Notes under the pieces: model-generated
What the model saw: the letters and a program-made list of their open reading frames with translations, nothing else
What the model was told of the DNA's origin: nothing
Databases searched by the model: none
In this document: positions 24,673-35,221 of the stretch, in pieces
Numbering within the stretch: position 1 is the first letter of the stretch
Layout of the letters: the number at the start of each line of letters is the position of its first letter
Position numbers and translations under genes: made by a program
NCBI GenBank assembly: GCA_002840275.1
Contig: PHAB01000019.1
Location: 1-64,000, forward strand
Origin: Firmicutes bacterium HGW-Firmicutes-14
Lineage (GTDB): Bacteria; Bacillota; Thermincolia; Thermincolales; UBA2595
Direction: 5' to 3'
DNA: 64,000 nt

Positions 24673-25350
24673 TCATATCAAATCTTGTCTGAGCATTTCC
24701 ATTTCTATTTCACTTGTTTTACTATCCATAAAATCCTTAAAGGCTTTATCTTTTCGCTGGATAAATTCTTTAGGTGTTTCAGTTGGTCCCTGTATAATAT
24801 CTTCAGTGATACTCTTACCTGCATTAATCATAGCCAATTCCCGTTCATATTGAGGTACTGCCCACTCATTCCAATATTCATCCAATGTAATCCCCAGGCC
24901 TTCCACATATGCTTCCATTTCCTCAGGATTATTTGACTCCTCAATCATCTTTCTTTGCTGAATCATATAATTTTTTACATCTTGTTTTGAAGGATATACA
25001 TTTCGTTTTTTGGCTTCATTCATTAAAACTTCCTGTCTTTTGAGAGAATCCGTTATTTTATCCAGGGATACCTTGGGATCGGAAACCTGATACCCGTATT
25101 TCCTATCCAGGAATTGTTCGAGAGTATATTCGGTATCGCCTATTTTTAACACCGGAACATCTTTATTCGGATTATTCGAAATGGCTTTCCGTTTTAGGCC
25201 CAACTCTTTCATCTGCTTTTTAAAACGTGCCGGGTCACTGCTTTCTGCTATAGCGCTTTTATTAGCCTTATACTGTAATACTCCTGCTACAATGCCGGCA
25301 AGCAAAAATAATGACAATATGCCGGTAACTGTCTTTTTTATTACTGACAC
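24673..25350 (-). CDS. Membrane-anchored SurA/PrsA-N-like protein without a PPIase domain
   Basis: This 225-residue protein starts at a GTG after AAGGGGGA. Residues 6-26 form a membrane anchor or uncleaved signal. The extracellular part has VLKIGDTEYTLEQFLDRKYG and ITDSLKRQEVLMNEAKKRNV, the helical pattern of the SurA N-terminal domain that cradles unfolded proteins. No parvulin-type isomerase domain follows. It is encoded 13 bases after the secreted protein gene at 25364, so it may be that protein's dedicated chaperone. The family assignment is moderate. Confidence 0.6.
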   Translation of the reverse strand: MSVIKKTVTGILSLFLLAGIVAGVLQYKANKSAIAESSDPARFKKQMKELGLKRKAISNNPNKDVPVLKIGDTEYTLEQFLDRKYGYQVSDPKVSLDKITDSLKRQEVLMNEAKKRNVYPSKQDVKNYMIQQRKMIEESNNPEEMEAYVEGLGITLDEYWNEWAVPQYERELAMINAGKSITEDIIQGPTETPKEFIQRKDKAFKDFMDSKTSEIEMEMLRQDLI

Positions 25351-25363
25351 TATAAATTCCCCC

Positions 25364-25888
25364 TTAATTTAATCCCATATTTGTTATAACAGTTCTCATG
25401 GTTGGAGTAGTATCCTCTGATGAAAAAAGTAAAGCTGTTGTAACCTTACGGTATAGACCAAGTGTAAACCACCTATCATCTGTATTGCCACCGCCAACAC
25501 GAGTGTACCCGGAAGGCAGATATGCAGGTTCAAGTTCATCAGGCCACGACCAAATTGTTGCTCCTATTTTAGTACTACCGTTATAATATGTGGCTGAAAT
25601 GTCTACCTCCCATGTAAAATTTGGTCCATAGCAATAATAATCCCAAAATGCTTCTCTGGTCCTGTAGTAATCAGACATTTTGCTACTATAATAATATGCA
25701 TAATCTACTTGATTTAGTTTTGCCCATACAGGTTTTAAACCATAATCGGGATGCCAAAGTGTTGTTGAAAGATACAGCGTTTCCGTAAAATAAGTTTTTT
25801 TGTAGTCTGCAAACGCCGGTAGGGATACAATAAGAGATAACACCAAAATAATCCCAAAAATTATTGTTGTAAGCTTCTTCTTTTTCAA
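25364..25888 (-). CDS. Secreted Tyr/Trp-rich protein, unknown
   Basis: About 174 residues. The TTG at 25888 lies eight bases after AGGAGG and is preferred. The signal peptide ends SLPAFA. The mature protein is rich in aromatic residues (FWDYYCYGPNFTWEVDISATYY, shown across two beta-like segments) and has repeated Tyr-Tyr pairs and a single Cys. This composition suggests a beta-rich secreted protein, perhaps a toxin, coat or matrix component. No family is recognised. The next gene encodes a SurA-N-like protein. Confidence 0.6.
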   Translation of the reverse strand: MKKKKLTTIIFGIILVLSLIVSLPAFADYKKTYFTETLYLSTTLWHPDYGLKPVWAKLNQVDYAYYYSSKMSDYYRTREAFWDYYCYGPNFTWEVDISATYYNGSTKIGATIWSWPDELEPAYLPSGYTRVGGGNTDDRWFTLGLYRKVTTALLFSSEDTTPTMRTVITNMGLN

Positions 25889-26082
25889 AAACAAAACCTC
25901 CTTTTAAAATTATTGTAAGTTGCATCCATTAATTACATTTTTTCCATATGTTTAATGTTATTTCCTTTTTAGAAAGGCTAAATTGCGGAGTTCGCGGGTT
26001 GAAAAACAGGTTTTGCGGGTTAAAAGTCCACATTATACATTAATGTAATTTTATGGCACAAGAGGGTCTAATAATTCATAAT
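25889..26082. other. Upstream region of the secreted-protein operon
   Basis: This AT-rich gap has a perfect 12-base palindrome TACATTAATGTA at 26037-26048 and two copies of GCGGGTTRAAA near 25990 and 26015. The palindrome may be an operator, but no regulator is adjacent. I see no clear promoter. Confidence 0.35.
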
Positions 26083-26112
26083 AAAAAAACAACCATGCTG
26101 TGATGGTTGTTT
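26083..26112 (-). terminator. Terminator after dnaB
   Basis: On the minus strand AAACAACCAT and ATGGTTGTTT form a 10-bp stem with a 6-base loop, followed by seven T. It lies 11 bases past the dnaB stop. Confidence 0.9.
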
Positions 26113-26122
26113 CTCTCAAACA

Positions 26123-27460
26123 TTATTCTTCCACTCTTCGCTCCAGGTTCACAAACTTTGTATACTCCTTCAAAAATCCTAATTCGGCGGAGCCGGTCGG
26201 ACCGTTTCTCTGTTTTGCCACAATTATCTCGGCGATTCCTTTTTTATCAGTTTCATCAGGCCGGTAGTATTCATCCCTGTATATAAACATGACGATATCG
26301 GCATCCTGTTCGAGGGAACCGCTTTCCCGCAGGTCAGACATCATCGGCTTCTTTTCCTGCCTCTGTTCCACGGCCCGGCTGAGCTGGGACAGGGCGATTA
26401 CCGGAATATCTATTTCCCTGGCCAGGGCTTTAAGGGAGCGGGATATTTCAGATATTTCCTGCTGCCTGTTTTCCGTGCGGCGGCTCCCCTGCATTAACTG
26501 CAGGTAATCTATGATTACCATGGACAGGCCGTGTTTGGACTTAAGCCGCCTGCATTTGGCCCGCATCTCCATGGACGTAATCCCGGGGGAATCATCAATA
26601 TACAGGGGGGCTTCGGACAGGGGTCCTGATACCCGGGCAATCTTTTGCCAGTCTTCATCTGAAAGGTTGCCTGTCCGCACCTTCTGCTGGTCAACCATGG
26701 CTTCTGCACACAGCATCCGGGTAACAAGCTGCTCCCTGGACATTTCCAGGCTGAATATGGCGACCGGGAGCTTTTTCCGGATGCCTGCATACTGGGCAAT
26801 GTTCAGGCACAAAGCCGTTTTCCCCATTGACGGCCTTGCCGCAACAATAATCAGGTCTGAATTCTGAAAACCCGATGTCAGCTTGTCCATATCGCCAAAA
26901 CCGCTGGGGACTCCGGTAATGCCTCCCTTTCTCCGGTGAAGCTCTTCAATTTTCTCAAAAGTCTTATCCAAAATCTCTTTTAACGGTATAAAACCTGAAT
27001 GGACCTTTCTCTGGGTCAGGTCAAAGATCATCTGTTCCGCTTTTTCCAGAAGGGAGTCAACATCTTCTTCGGCCTCATAACCCATCTGGGCAAGTTTGGT
27101 GGAAGCGCTTATCAGGCTCCGCAGCAAGCTTTTTTCCTTAACAATCCTGGCATAATGCTCCACATTCGCAGCAGTCGGGACTGAGTTGGCCAGCCCGGCC
27201 ACATAGGCGATTCCGCCTACCTGGTCAAGAAGCCCGCTCTGTCTGAGCTGTTCTGTCAGGGTTATCAGGTCAACGGCTTCCCTTCGTTCATAAAGGCCGG
27301 CAATCGCCTGAAAAACATGGCCGTTGGCATCCCTGTAAAAGTCTTCGGGCCTGAGGACCTCCATAGTTTTATCAACGGCTTCTTTTTCAATCAGCATTGC
27401 CCCCAGTACCGATTGTTCGGCATCCAGGTTCTGGGGCGGGATTTTCTCCAGGACGCTCAC
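26123..27460 (-). CDS. dnaB: Replicative DNA helicase DnaB
   Basis: This 445-residue hexameric helicase opens the replication fork. The N-terminal helical domain starts PPQNLDAEQSVLGAML. The RecA-like domain has Walker A ARPSMGKTAL, Walker B IIDYLQLM and the DnaB-type QLSRAVEQR and GSLEQDAD motifs. Its start is a GTG after AGGAGG. It follows lonC by 11 bases in the rplI-lonC-dnaB arrangement typical of Clostridia. The length is normal and there is no intein. Confidence 0.97.
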   Translation of the reverse strand: MSVLEKIPPQNLDAEQSVLGAMLIEKEAVDKTMEVLRPEDFYRDANGHVFQAIAGLYERREAVDLITLTEQLRQSGLLDQVGGIAYVAGLANSVPTAANVEHYARIVKEKSLLRSLISASTKLAQMGYEAEEDVDSLLEKAEQMIFDLTQRKVHSGFIPLKEILDKTFEKIEELHRRKGGITGVPSGFGDMDKLTSGFQNSDLIIVAARPSMGKTALCLNIAQYAGIRKKLPVAIFSLEMSREQLVTRMLCAEAMVDQQKVRTGNLSDEDWQKIARVSGPLSEAPLYIDDSPGITSMEMRAKCRRLKSKHGLSMVIIDYLQLMQGSRRTENRQQEISEISRSLKALAREIDIPVIALSQLSRAVEQRQEKKPMMSDLRESGSLEQDADIVMFIYRDEYYRPDETDKKGIAEIIVAKQRNGPTGSAELGFLKEYTKFVNLERRVEE

Positions 27461-27471
27461 ACACCCACCTC

Positions 27472-29415
27472 CTAACTGAGCAAATGAGATTCAAACATGT
27501 GTTCCAACGCCTCATCAGCAGTATCAACCAGGATTACTTCGATGCCTTTGAGGCCGGTGGGTATGTCTTTCTTGTTTTCCATGGGAACAATAACCTTTGT
27601 CATTCCTGCCTGTTTGGCGCCATAAATCTTTTCAAAAACTCCGCCAACCGCCTTGACCCTGCCCTGGATTGATATTTCTCCAGTTACGGCCAGGTCCTGC
27701 CGGAGCGGCCGGTCCTGAATAGCGCTTAAAACCGCAGCCGTGATGGCCATACCGGCAGAAGGCCCGTCGATTCTGCCTCCACCGATTATATTGACATGGA
27801 TATCATAGTTAGAGATTTCTTCTCCGGATAATCGCCGTATTACAGAAGCCGCATTAAAAACAGAATCCTTGGCCATACTGCCGGCCGTATCATTAAACCG
27901 GAGAGAACCCTTTCCTTCTTTTTGGGCCGGGAAAGCAACCGCCTCAATTTCCAGGACTGAACCTACAAAACCATGTACTCCCAGGCCAAATACCTTTCCT
28001 GTTTCACAGACCGGCGAACCTTTCATCAGCACATATGGAGAAAGCCGGCTTACCTGGATAACTTCCAGCACATCCTCAACCTGGATGGAAATACTCTCTC
28101 CGGTTTCTTCTTCAATGCCCTGACGCTTATAGAGAGCCATCCCATAGGCTTCCGCCAGGATGTTTATAGCTTTACGCCCTTCAATGGTATATTCACTGAT
28201 CATCTCGGGAATGTTGTCATCCAGGAGTACATCCAGCTTTTTGGCGGCTTCCCTGACTATTTTTTCGATTTCCCTGGGGGTTAACGGTTCAAAGTAAACT
28301 TCGGTACAACGGGAACGGATGGCAGGATTAATATCAGCAGGGTCTCTTGTGGTGGCACCTATAAGGATAAAATCTGCAGGCGCCCCTTCTTCGAACAGTT
28401 TCTTGATATATTGGGGTACATTGGTATCATCCGGGTCATAATAAGCGGAATCAAAAGAAACCCTCTTGTCTTCCAGGACCTTCAGCAGTTTGTTCTGCAG
28501 CATCGGGTCAAGTTCCCCTATTTCATCTATAAACATAACGCCCCCGTGGGCTTCGGTCACCAGTCCGAGTTTGGGTTCGGGTATCCCGGTATCAGCCAGG
28601 TCCCTTCTTGCTCCCTGGTATATGGGGTCATGCACAGAGCCTAAAAGCGGGTTTGTCACATCCCGCGGGTCCCACCTCAGGGTGGTACCGTCAACTTCAA
28701 CAAATGGAGCGTCTTCCTCAAAAGGTGTGCCCTTCAGTTTCTTGGCCACTTTCAGGGCCAGGCGGGCAGCCGTGGTCTTACCCACCCCGGGAGGGCCATA
28801 AAGAATAATGTGCTGGGGAAACGGGCAGGCCAGCTTGGACATCAGGGATTTTATGGCCCTGTCCTGGCCCACTATCTCCTGGAAGGAATCCGGCCTTAGT
28901 GTTTCAATGGCAGACTGGGAAAGCTTCTTCTGTTCCATTTTTTCAATTACGGCAAGTTTTTTTAGGGTCTGGGCATTTTCCGGCCCGGCGGTTTCTTTGA
29001 TAATCTGCATTTTTATTTCTTTGACATATTCTTCATGGCGCAGCTGCATCTTTTCGGATATCTTTTTCTCCAGCTTATCTTCCACAGACCGGCGGGCAAT
29101 GAGGTCAGCAATTTCATCTTCAATATCATCCACTATCTTGGGCACTTCTTCAATTGTAGGCACTGTGTCAATGGTGGGGTCCTCAAACACTATCCTCTGC
29201 AGGGCAAGGACACGTTCTTCAAAGATGTCTGACCGCATAAGGTTGAGGGCTTCCAGTTTGCCGGCCTTAAGAACAACCCGGTCTGAACCAAGTATATTGG
29301 TCAACAGGTTGAACAGGGCATTTACCTGGCGCCTGAGATGCTCCTCTTCAGACAGTCTTTCGGTAAAATCCATTCTGTCGGTCCTGGTGATAAACTTTTC
29401 CAGAAAACTTTTCAT
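27472..29415 (-). CDS. lonC: ATP-dependent protease LonC
   Basis: This 647-residue protein joins a AAA+ ATPase and a Lon protease domain. The ATPase part has IILYGPPGVGKTTAARL (Walker A) and GGVMFIDEIGEL (Walker B). The C-terminal protease part has GGGRIDGPSAGMA with the nucleophile Ser, and GGVFEKIYGAKQAG with the catalytic Lys. The N-terminal region is coiled-coil. LonC lies between rplI and dnaB in many Clostridia. It differs from LonB by lacking membrane helices, so it should be cytoplasmic. Confidence 0.93.
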   Translation of the reverse strand: MKSFLEKFITRTDRMDFTERLSEEEHLRRQVNALFNLLTNILGSDRVVLKAGKLEALNLMRSDIFEERVLALQRIVFEDPTIDTVPTIEEVPKIVDDIEDEIADLIARRSVEDKLEKKISEKMQLRHEEYVKEIKMQIIKETAGPENAQTLKKLAVIEKMEQKKLSQSAIETLRPDSFQEIVGQDRAIKSLMSKLACPFPQHIILYGPPGVGKTTAARLALKVAKKLKGTPFEEDAPFVEVDGTTLRWDPRDVTNPLLGSVHDPIYQGARRDLADTGIPEPKLGLVTEAHGGVMFIDEIGELDPMLQNKLLKVLEDKRVSFDSAYYDPDDTNVPQYIKKLFEEGAPADFILIGATTRDPADINPAIRSRCTEVYFEPLTPREIEKIVREAAKKLDVLLDDNIPEMISEYTIEGRKAINILAEAYGMALYKRQGIEEETGESISIQVEDVLEVIQVSRLSPYVLMKGSPVCETGKVFGLGVHGFVGSVLEIEAVAFPAQKEGKGSLRFNDTAGSMAKDSVFNAASVIRRLSGEEISNYDIHVNIIGGGRIDGPSAGMAITAAVLSAIQDRPLRQDLAVTGEISIQGRVKAVGGVFEKIYGAKQAGMTKVIVPMENKKDIPTGLKGIEVILVDTADEALEHMFESHLLS

Positions 29416-29432
29416 GTCAGTGTTACCCCTTT

Positions 29433-29879
29433 CTACTCCTCCACAACATGTACATCAAAGTTTGCATGGACTTTGGGATGAATTTTTGCGGTAACGGTAA
29501 ACACTCCAAGGGATTTAACAGGCTGTTCCAGTTCAATTTTTTTCTTATCTATATCTATATTATGACGTAATTTCATTTCTTCAGAGATATCCTTACTGGT
29601 AACAGACCCAAAAAGCCTTCCCCCTTCTCCGACTTTTGTGTGTAGTTTTATGTTGAGGGTTTCTATTTTTGCGGCAAGCTTTTTGGCGTTTTCCAGTTCC
29701 CGGGCTTTCTTCCGGGCTTCAAATACCTTTTTCTGTTCAAGGTCCTTCATATGACCCTGGGTAGCTTCAATCGCCAGTTTTCGGGGAAAAAGAAAATTCC
29801 TTGCATAACCCTCGGCCGCTTCCACCACATCTCCTTTTTTGCCCAGTTTTTTTACATCCTGCATCAAAATCACTTTCAT
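29433..29879 (-). CDS. rplI: Ribosomal protein L9
   Basis: This 148-residue protein has the L9 N-terminal signature [17 protein letters not shown] and [13 protein letters not shown], a long connecting helix, and a C-terminal domain ending FDVHVVEE. It binds 23S rRNA. It lies 13 bases after yybS and precedes lonC by 17 bases in one operon. Confidence 0.98.
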   Translation of the reverse strand: MKVILMQDVKKLGKKGDVVEAAEGYARNFLFPRKLAIEATQGHMKDLEQKKVFEARKKARELENAKKLAAKIETLNIKLHTKVGEGGRLFGSVTSKDISEEMKLRHNIDIDKKKIELEQPVKSLGVFTVTAKIHPKVHANFDVHVVEE

Positions 29880-29892
29880 AAATCACACCTCA

Positions 29893-30843
29893 CTATTCCT
29901 TTGGTTTCCTCCACTTACGGAAAGAAACCAGGGGGTCAAATACTCCGATAAGGGTAAGCAGTACGATGCTCCCACTGAAATTGACCGCCAGCACCACTAT
30001 AATTAAAATTTTTATCCATCTGGGAATCTTCCATGTCTTAAAAATATAAGTAACCACAGAAAGTCCGATAATAAAATACAGGGGTATAACAATAAACACC
30101 ATGTTTTTCCCGGTATAGGCCAAAGAGGTAAGACCATACTGGTCTCCCAGCAAACTAAGGGCCAGCCCCGAGATCATCAGCCATACCGAGTACCATGGCA
30201 GCCTCCATTCGCTGAAGGGCGGAAGACCGGATACAGGATAATTCAGTCTGCGCAGAACTCCGGCAGCAACAATATATGTCAAAAAGGCACGAACTACCGA
30301 CGTAACGGCAATAGTACTGGGAATAAGAATAACCGTCATCTTCAGGGCCGTTTCAGCAAACAACCGCGCCTGTTTAATATCCATACCCATTTTTACGTAA
30401 AAATCCATGAATTGGTCTATCTGTGTCCTGAGGACTTGTTCAGTCGGAATAAGTTTTTCTCCGGCAAGATAAAAGTATCCCAGTATTACCAGGATATCGG
30501 ATACCACTGATACAACTGCCCCGGCGGTCAGCGTGACGCCGGGTGAATCCGTATTTTTGAACAGTATCGCATAAACAATGGCCAGGGGCGCCAGTTCAAT
30601 AAAAAGCAGAAACGATATAACCGGCTCGGCAAGTACCAGGGTGATCAGGAATGTGGTCACAAGGGCCAGCAGCCCTGTGCGCAGGTCATACCTTTTGACC
30701 AGAATTATCAACGGTATTCCCCAGATGAAATCCACCAGAAACTTTACCGGAAAAAAATATATGGCCAGGGCACCCATAACGGCAGTCATTAAGCCCAGAA
30801 AAGCCCCCTCGGTCAGCGGCGTGACCCGCCGGTTGTCTGTCAA
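29893..30843 (-). CDS. yybS: YybS-family (DUF2232) membrane protein
   Basis: This 316-residue protein has about eight membrane helices and the DUF2232 pattern (LTEGAFLGLMTAVMGAL, IWGIPLIILVKRYDLRTGLL). The family sits next to rplI in most Firmicutes, as here. The function is not established; resemblance to substrate-binding S-components of transporters has been noted. It lies between the MazG-like gene and rplI. Confidence 0.88.
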   Translation of the reverse strand: MTDNRRVTPLTEGAFLGLMTAVMGALAIYFFPVKFLVDFIWGIPLIILVKRYDLRTGLLALVTTFLITLVLAEPVISFLLFIELAPLAIVYAILFKNTDSPGVTLTAGAVVSVVSDILVILGYFYLAGEKLIPTEQVLRTQIDQFMDFYVKMGMDIKQARLFAETALKMTVILIPSTIAVTSVVRAFLTYIVAAGVLRRLNYPVSGLPPFSEWRLPWYSVWLMISGLALSLLGDQYGLTSLAYTGKNMVFIVIPLYFIIGLSVVTYIFKTWKIPRWIKILIIVVLAVNFSGSIVLLTLIGVFDPLVSFRKWRKPKE

Positions 30844-30848
30844 TTAGT

Positions 30849-31166
30849 TCACCTCATTTTGTCACTTCTGTACTTTAAAAATGCCGTCAGGTCCCCATAC
30901 CAGTCTTCTACCTCGTGTTTCTCTTTTACCGCGTTCCGGATTTTGCTTTCCACCCTGACATCCAGCCGGGCAAAACTAATACCCAGCCTGCGCGCCATGA
31001 CATAAACGGTGACTACCATACTGGCCAAAGCATCTTCAATTGCTTCCTCACTGTTTTTCATCATAGCTTTAAAAAGCGCTGCCACAGTCCCTACCAGTTC
31101 CGTTTTAAGCCACTCAATAACCCGGATATTCCTGGTTATATCTACCCCCTGGTTAAAAACGGGCAT
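30849..31166 (-). CDS. MazG-like family protein
   Basis: This 105-residue all-helical protein matches the MazG-like family (PF12643-type) in NIRVIEWLKTELVGTVAALF and AIEDALASMVVTVYVMARRLG. The four-helix fold is related to nucleotide pyrophosphohydrolases, but the metal-binding EEXXD motifs are incomplete, so activity is doubtful. It lies immediately before yybS, a common order in spore-forming Firmicutes. Confidence 0.75.
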   Translation of the reverse strand: MPVFNQGVDITRNIRVIEWLKTELVGTVAALFKAMMKNSEEAIEDALASMVVTVYVMARRLGISFARLDVRVESKIRNAVKEKHEVEDWYGDLTAFLKYRSDKMR

Positions 31167-31266
31167 ATTAACCCCTCCCTAACCCCAAATGTCTTTCTAC
31201 TATTCTTCACAGGTTTCTCTTTTTCCTTCATCTAAAGGGCATCAATTTATTCCATGGAAAGTATTA

Positions 31267-31287
31267 AAGGGAGCCCTGTGCTCCCTT
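31267..31287 (-). terminator. Terminator after rpsR
   Basis: AAGGGAG and CTCCCTT form a 7-bp stem with a 7-base loop. On the minus strand a short T stretch follows. It closes the rpsF-ssb-rpsR operon. Confidence 0.65.
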
Positions 31288-31294
31288 CTTTTGA

Positions 31295-31525
31295 TTATTC
31301 AGCGGTAAATGGCAGTAATGCCATATGACGTGCCCGCTTGATAGCTATTGTAAGCTGTCTCTGGTGTTTGGCGCAGTTTCCCGAAATCCGGCGGGGGAGA
31401 ATTTTTCCCCGCTCTGTTACGTATTTCCTAAGTTTTGAGCCTTCTTTATAATCAATGCTTTCGACTTTATCTATGCAGAAAGCGCAAACCCGTTTCCTGG
31501 GTCTTCTGCCGCGGTCGCGTCTCAT
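31295..31525 (-). CDS. rpsR: Ribosomal protein S18
   Basis: This 76-residue protein ends [17 protein letters not shown], the conserved S18 end, with [19 protein letters not shown] before it. It carries CAFC and one further Cys, so it is of the zinc-binding Cys-containing type at least in part. It pairs with S6 on the 30S platform. It is the last gene after rpsF and ssb. Confidence 0.98.
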   Translation of the reverse strand: MRRDRGRRPRKRVCAFCIDKVESIDYKEGSKLRKYVTERGKILPRRISGNCAKHQRQLTIAIKRARHMALLPFTAE

Positions 31526-31542
31526 TGTATCCCTCCTATACC

Positions 31543-31935
31543 CTAGAATGGTATGTCATCATCTGAAAAGTCAACTTCACTGCCCATGCTGGCGGGTCCT
31601 GCTGAATCACCGGAACTTTTAGGACTCAGGAAACGGACATTATCGGCAACCACTTCGGTAACCCACCGGCGCTGGCCGTCCTGTCCATCATAGGAACGGA
31701 TCTGGAGCCTGCCGTCTACTGCCGCCAATTTACCTTTGGCCAGGTAGTTGGCGCTGTTTTCAGCCTGGTTGCCCCATACGACAATATTGATAAAATCTGC
31801 TTCCCGTTCTCCCTGCTGATTCTTAAAAGGCCGGTCAACTGCCAGCGTAAAACCCGCTACTGCCTTGCCGTTTGGTGTATATCTCAGTTCAGGGTCTTTT
31901 GTCAGTCTTCCGATCAAAACAATCCGGTTTAACAT
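31543..31935 (-). CDS. ssb: Single-stranded DNA-binding protein
   Basis: This 130-residue protein has the OB-fold start [40 protein letters not shown] and a short linker. The acidic tip DFSDDDIPF recruits replication and repair proteins. It is flanked by rpsF and rpsR as in most Firmicutes. The linker is short compared with many Ssb proteins. Confidence 0.98.
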   Translation of the reverse strand: MLNRIVLIGRLTKDPELRYTPNGKAVAGFTLAVDRPFKNQQGEREADFINIVVWGNQAENSANYLAKGKLAAVDGRLQIRSYDGQDGQRRWVTEVVADNVRFLSPKSSGDSAGPASMGSEVDFSDDDIPF

Positions 31936-31980
31936 TCAGATTACACTCCCTTGGAAGTTTTCCCCAGCATTTCCATATAC

Positions 31981-32268
31981 TTAATTTTCTTTCCGCATAA
32001 TCATGTGTTTCAATATTTCATCAGTAATACGGAATACCCGGTCAAGTTCGGATGAAGTACCGGCCTCACCGTTGAACTCCATCAAAACATAAAACCCTTC
32101 CCGGCTATGTTTGATTTCGTATGCGAGTTTGCGTTTCCCCCACTTATCGAGTTTGGTAATTTCTCCACCGTTATTTTCAATCAGGGTTTTGAACTTTTCC
32201 ACCACTTCGTTTGTGGGCTCCTCTTCCAGGTCAGGCTTGATGATGTACAGCACCTCATAAGCTCGCAT
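31981..32268 (-). CDS. rpsF: Ribosomal protein S6
   Basis: This 95-residue protein begins [17 protein letters not shown] and has the central [20 protein letters not shown], both diagnostic of S6. It binds 16S rRNA with S18. It is the first gene of the rpsF-ssb-rpsR operon, with GGAGGTG eight bases before the ATG and a structured leader. Confidence 0.98.
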   Translation of the reverse strand: MRAYEVLYIIKPDLEEEPTNEVVEKFKTLIENNGGEITKLDKWGKRKLAYEIKHSREGFYVLMEFNGEAGTSSELDRVFRITDEILKHMIMRKEN

Positions 32269-32356
32269 AACAATTCACCTCCTCCCTACGGACTAGCGGC
32301 CCTGCCACAAGGGCAGAGCAGGGCTGTAAAACGAGACCCGAAGGCCTCGATGAATT
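32269..32356 (-). promoter_or_regulatory. Structured 5' leader of the rpsF operon
   Basis: The leader folds into CGAGGCC-TTCG-GGTCTCG and a second, longer hairpin built from CAGCCCTG and CAGGGC. Many Firmicutes rpsF leaders carry an S6:S18-binding motif that represses the operon. I cannot confirm the conserved motif by eye, so this is a candidate only. Confidence 0.4.
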
Positions 32357-32385
32357 ATTATAACATATAAAGTCAGGTCTGGCAA
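32357..32385 (-). promoter_or_regulatory. Strong sigmaA promoter of the rpsF operon
   Basis: On the minus strand TTGCCA (32380-32385) is followed after 17 bases by a perfect TATAAT (32357-32362). It lies 20 bases past the end of metY. Confidence 0.8.
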
Positions 32386-32405
32386 GAAAATGATGGGAGC
32401 TTTTC

Positions 32406-33704
<1,299 letters not shown>

Positions 33705-33750
33705 TTAATTCCGAGTATTTTGATGTGTTTTATAAAGATAGGTTTCCTCT

Positions 33751-33779
33751 ATTTTAAATTAGCCCCCTACTATTGTCAA
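33751..33779 (-). promoter_or_regulatory. SigmaA promoter of metY
   Basis: On the minus strand a perfect TTGACA (33774-33779) is followed after 17 bases by TAAAAT (33751-33756), 61 bases before the metY start. Confidence 0.75.
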
Positions 33780-33850
33780 TAGTATTTCCGGACAAATCTA
33801 CTTCCGCACAAAAATATTTTCGCCCCCTTTTTTTTGGGGGCAAAATTCAT

Positions 33851-34945
33851 CTAAACATTAAAACGAAAATAAACCACATCTCCGTCTTTAATTATGTAAT
33901 CCCGTCCCTCCAGGCGCAGGTGCCCTTTTTCTCTGGCCACTGCCTGGGAACCGTCGGAATCAATGTCACTGTAAGACATTACCTCTGCCCTGATAAAGCC
34001 GCGTTCCATGTCTGTGTGGATTTTTCCGGCCGCCTGCTGGGCCCTGGTATCTTTCCTCAGGGTCCAGGCCCTGACCTGGTTCGGTCCTGCCGTAAAGAAG
34101 GTAATCAACCCCAACAGGTGGTACCCGGTCCTGATCAGCCTATCCAGCCCGGATTCCTGCAGCCCCAGGTCATTCAGGAACTCTTCCTTTTCCTCATCCT
34201 GAAGTTCAGCTATCTCTGCTTCGATTTTGGCACAGACAACCACCACTTCAGAACCCTCTTCTGCCGCAATAGCCTTAACTTCATCAACAAGGCTGTTCCC
34301 CTCTGCTTCAGGGAGGTCTTCCTCCCCCACGTTTGCCGCATACAAAACAGGCTTGGCGGTCAATAGGTTGGCATCTTTTATCATCAGCATTTCTTCGGGG
34401 GAAAGAGCCACACCGCGCACAGGCCTGCCTGTATCCAGGGCCGCCTGGATCTTTTCCAAAACCTGAAGTTCCACTTCGTATTTTTTGTCATGGGTTTTCA
34501 GCATTTTCCGGGTACGCTCAATGCGCCTTTCCAGGGTTTCCATGTCGGCCAGGATAAGTTCCATGTTAATTGTATCAATATCCCTGGCCGGGCCGATATC
34601 CCCCTCCACATGGGTCACATTGCTGTCCTGGAAGCACCTGACCACATGTACGATGGCATCAACTTCCCTGATGTGGGACAAAAACTTGTTCCCTAACCCC
34701 TCCCCTTGGCTGGCGCCCCGGACCAGCCCGGCAATATCCACAAATTCCGTAACGGTAGGGACAACTTCCTCGGGTTTATATATTTCTGTAATCCGGGCCA
34801 GCCTTCGGTCAGGTACTTCAACAACCCCGACATTGGGGTCAATGGTGCAAAAAGGGTAATTAGCGGCCTCGGCCCCCGCTTTTGTAATCGCATTGAATAA
34901 GGTTGATTTTCCGACATTGGGTAAACCAACGATTCCTAGCTGCAT
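33851..34945 (-). CDS. ychF: Ribosome-binding ATPase YchF
   Basis: About 364 residues of the Obg-related YchF family. The start is set at the ATG of MQLGIVGLPNVGKSTLF, with AAAGG upstream. Walker A is GLPNVGKS, and the G4 region is altered (AANVGEEDLPEAEG) as in this ATP-preferring family. A coiled-coil segment follows, then a TGS domain (FFTAGPNQVRAWTLRKDT) ending VVYFRFNV. It binds ribosomes and takes part in stress and redox responses. Confidence 0.95.
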   Translation of the reverse strand: MQLGIVGLPNVGKSTLFNAITKAGAEAANYPFCTIDPNVGVVEVPDRRLARITEIYKPEEVVPTVTEFVDIAGLVRGASQGEGLGNKFLSHIREVDAIVHVVRCFQDSNVTHVEGDIGPARDIDTINMELILADMETLERRIERTRKMLKTHDKKYEVELQVLEKIQAALDTGRPVRGVALSPEEMLMIKDANLLTAKPVLYAANVGEEDLPEAEGNSLVDEVKAIAAEEGSEVVVVCAKIEAEIAELQDEEKEEFLNDLGLQESGLDRLIRTGYHLLGLITFFTAGPNQVRAWTLRKDTRAQQAAGKIHTDMERGFIRAEVMSYSDIDSDGSQAVAREKGHLRLEGRDYIIKDGDVVYFRFNV

Positions 34946-35026
34946 CTGTCTCATCCTTTCAACATTATTTGCTGGTATATATTACATTATCTACTGGTAT
35001 GCATTACTTTTATCTGCCTGTATATA

Positions 35027-35221
35027 CTACAGGTCAGTGGAAGACCGGAGCACTTTTTTTACCCCCTTCTCGAACTTGGGGCGGGGAAGCATAACCTGCC
35101 TGCCGCAGCCCAGGCACTTTATCCTGAAATCCATGCCTGTGCGGGTGACCTCCCACTCATCACTCCCGCAGGGGTGGGGTTTTCTCATTTTAACTATGTC
35201 CCCGACTATGTATTTATGCAT
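35027..35221 (-). CDS. DUF951 family protein
   Basis: This 64-residue protein begins MHKYIVGDIVKMRKPHPCG and has RIKCLGCGRQVMLPRPKFEK. The Cys residues probably bind zinc. The family is small, widespread in Firmicutes and usually encoded next to ychF or a MscS channel, as here. Its start overlaps the MscS gene by eight bases. The function is not known; nucleic-acid binding is plausible. Confidence 0.85.
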   Translation of the reverse strand: MHKYIVGDIVKMRKPHPCGSDEWEVTRTGMDFRIKCLGCGRQVMLPRPKFEKGVKKVLRSSTDL

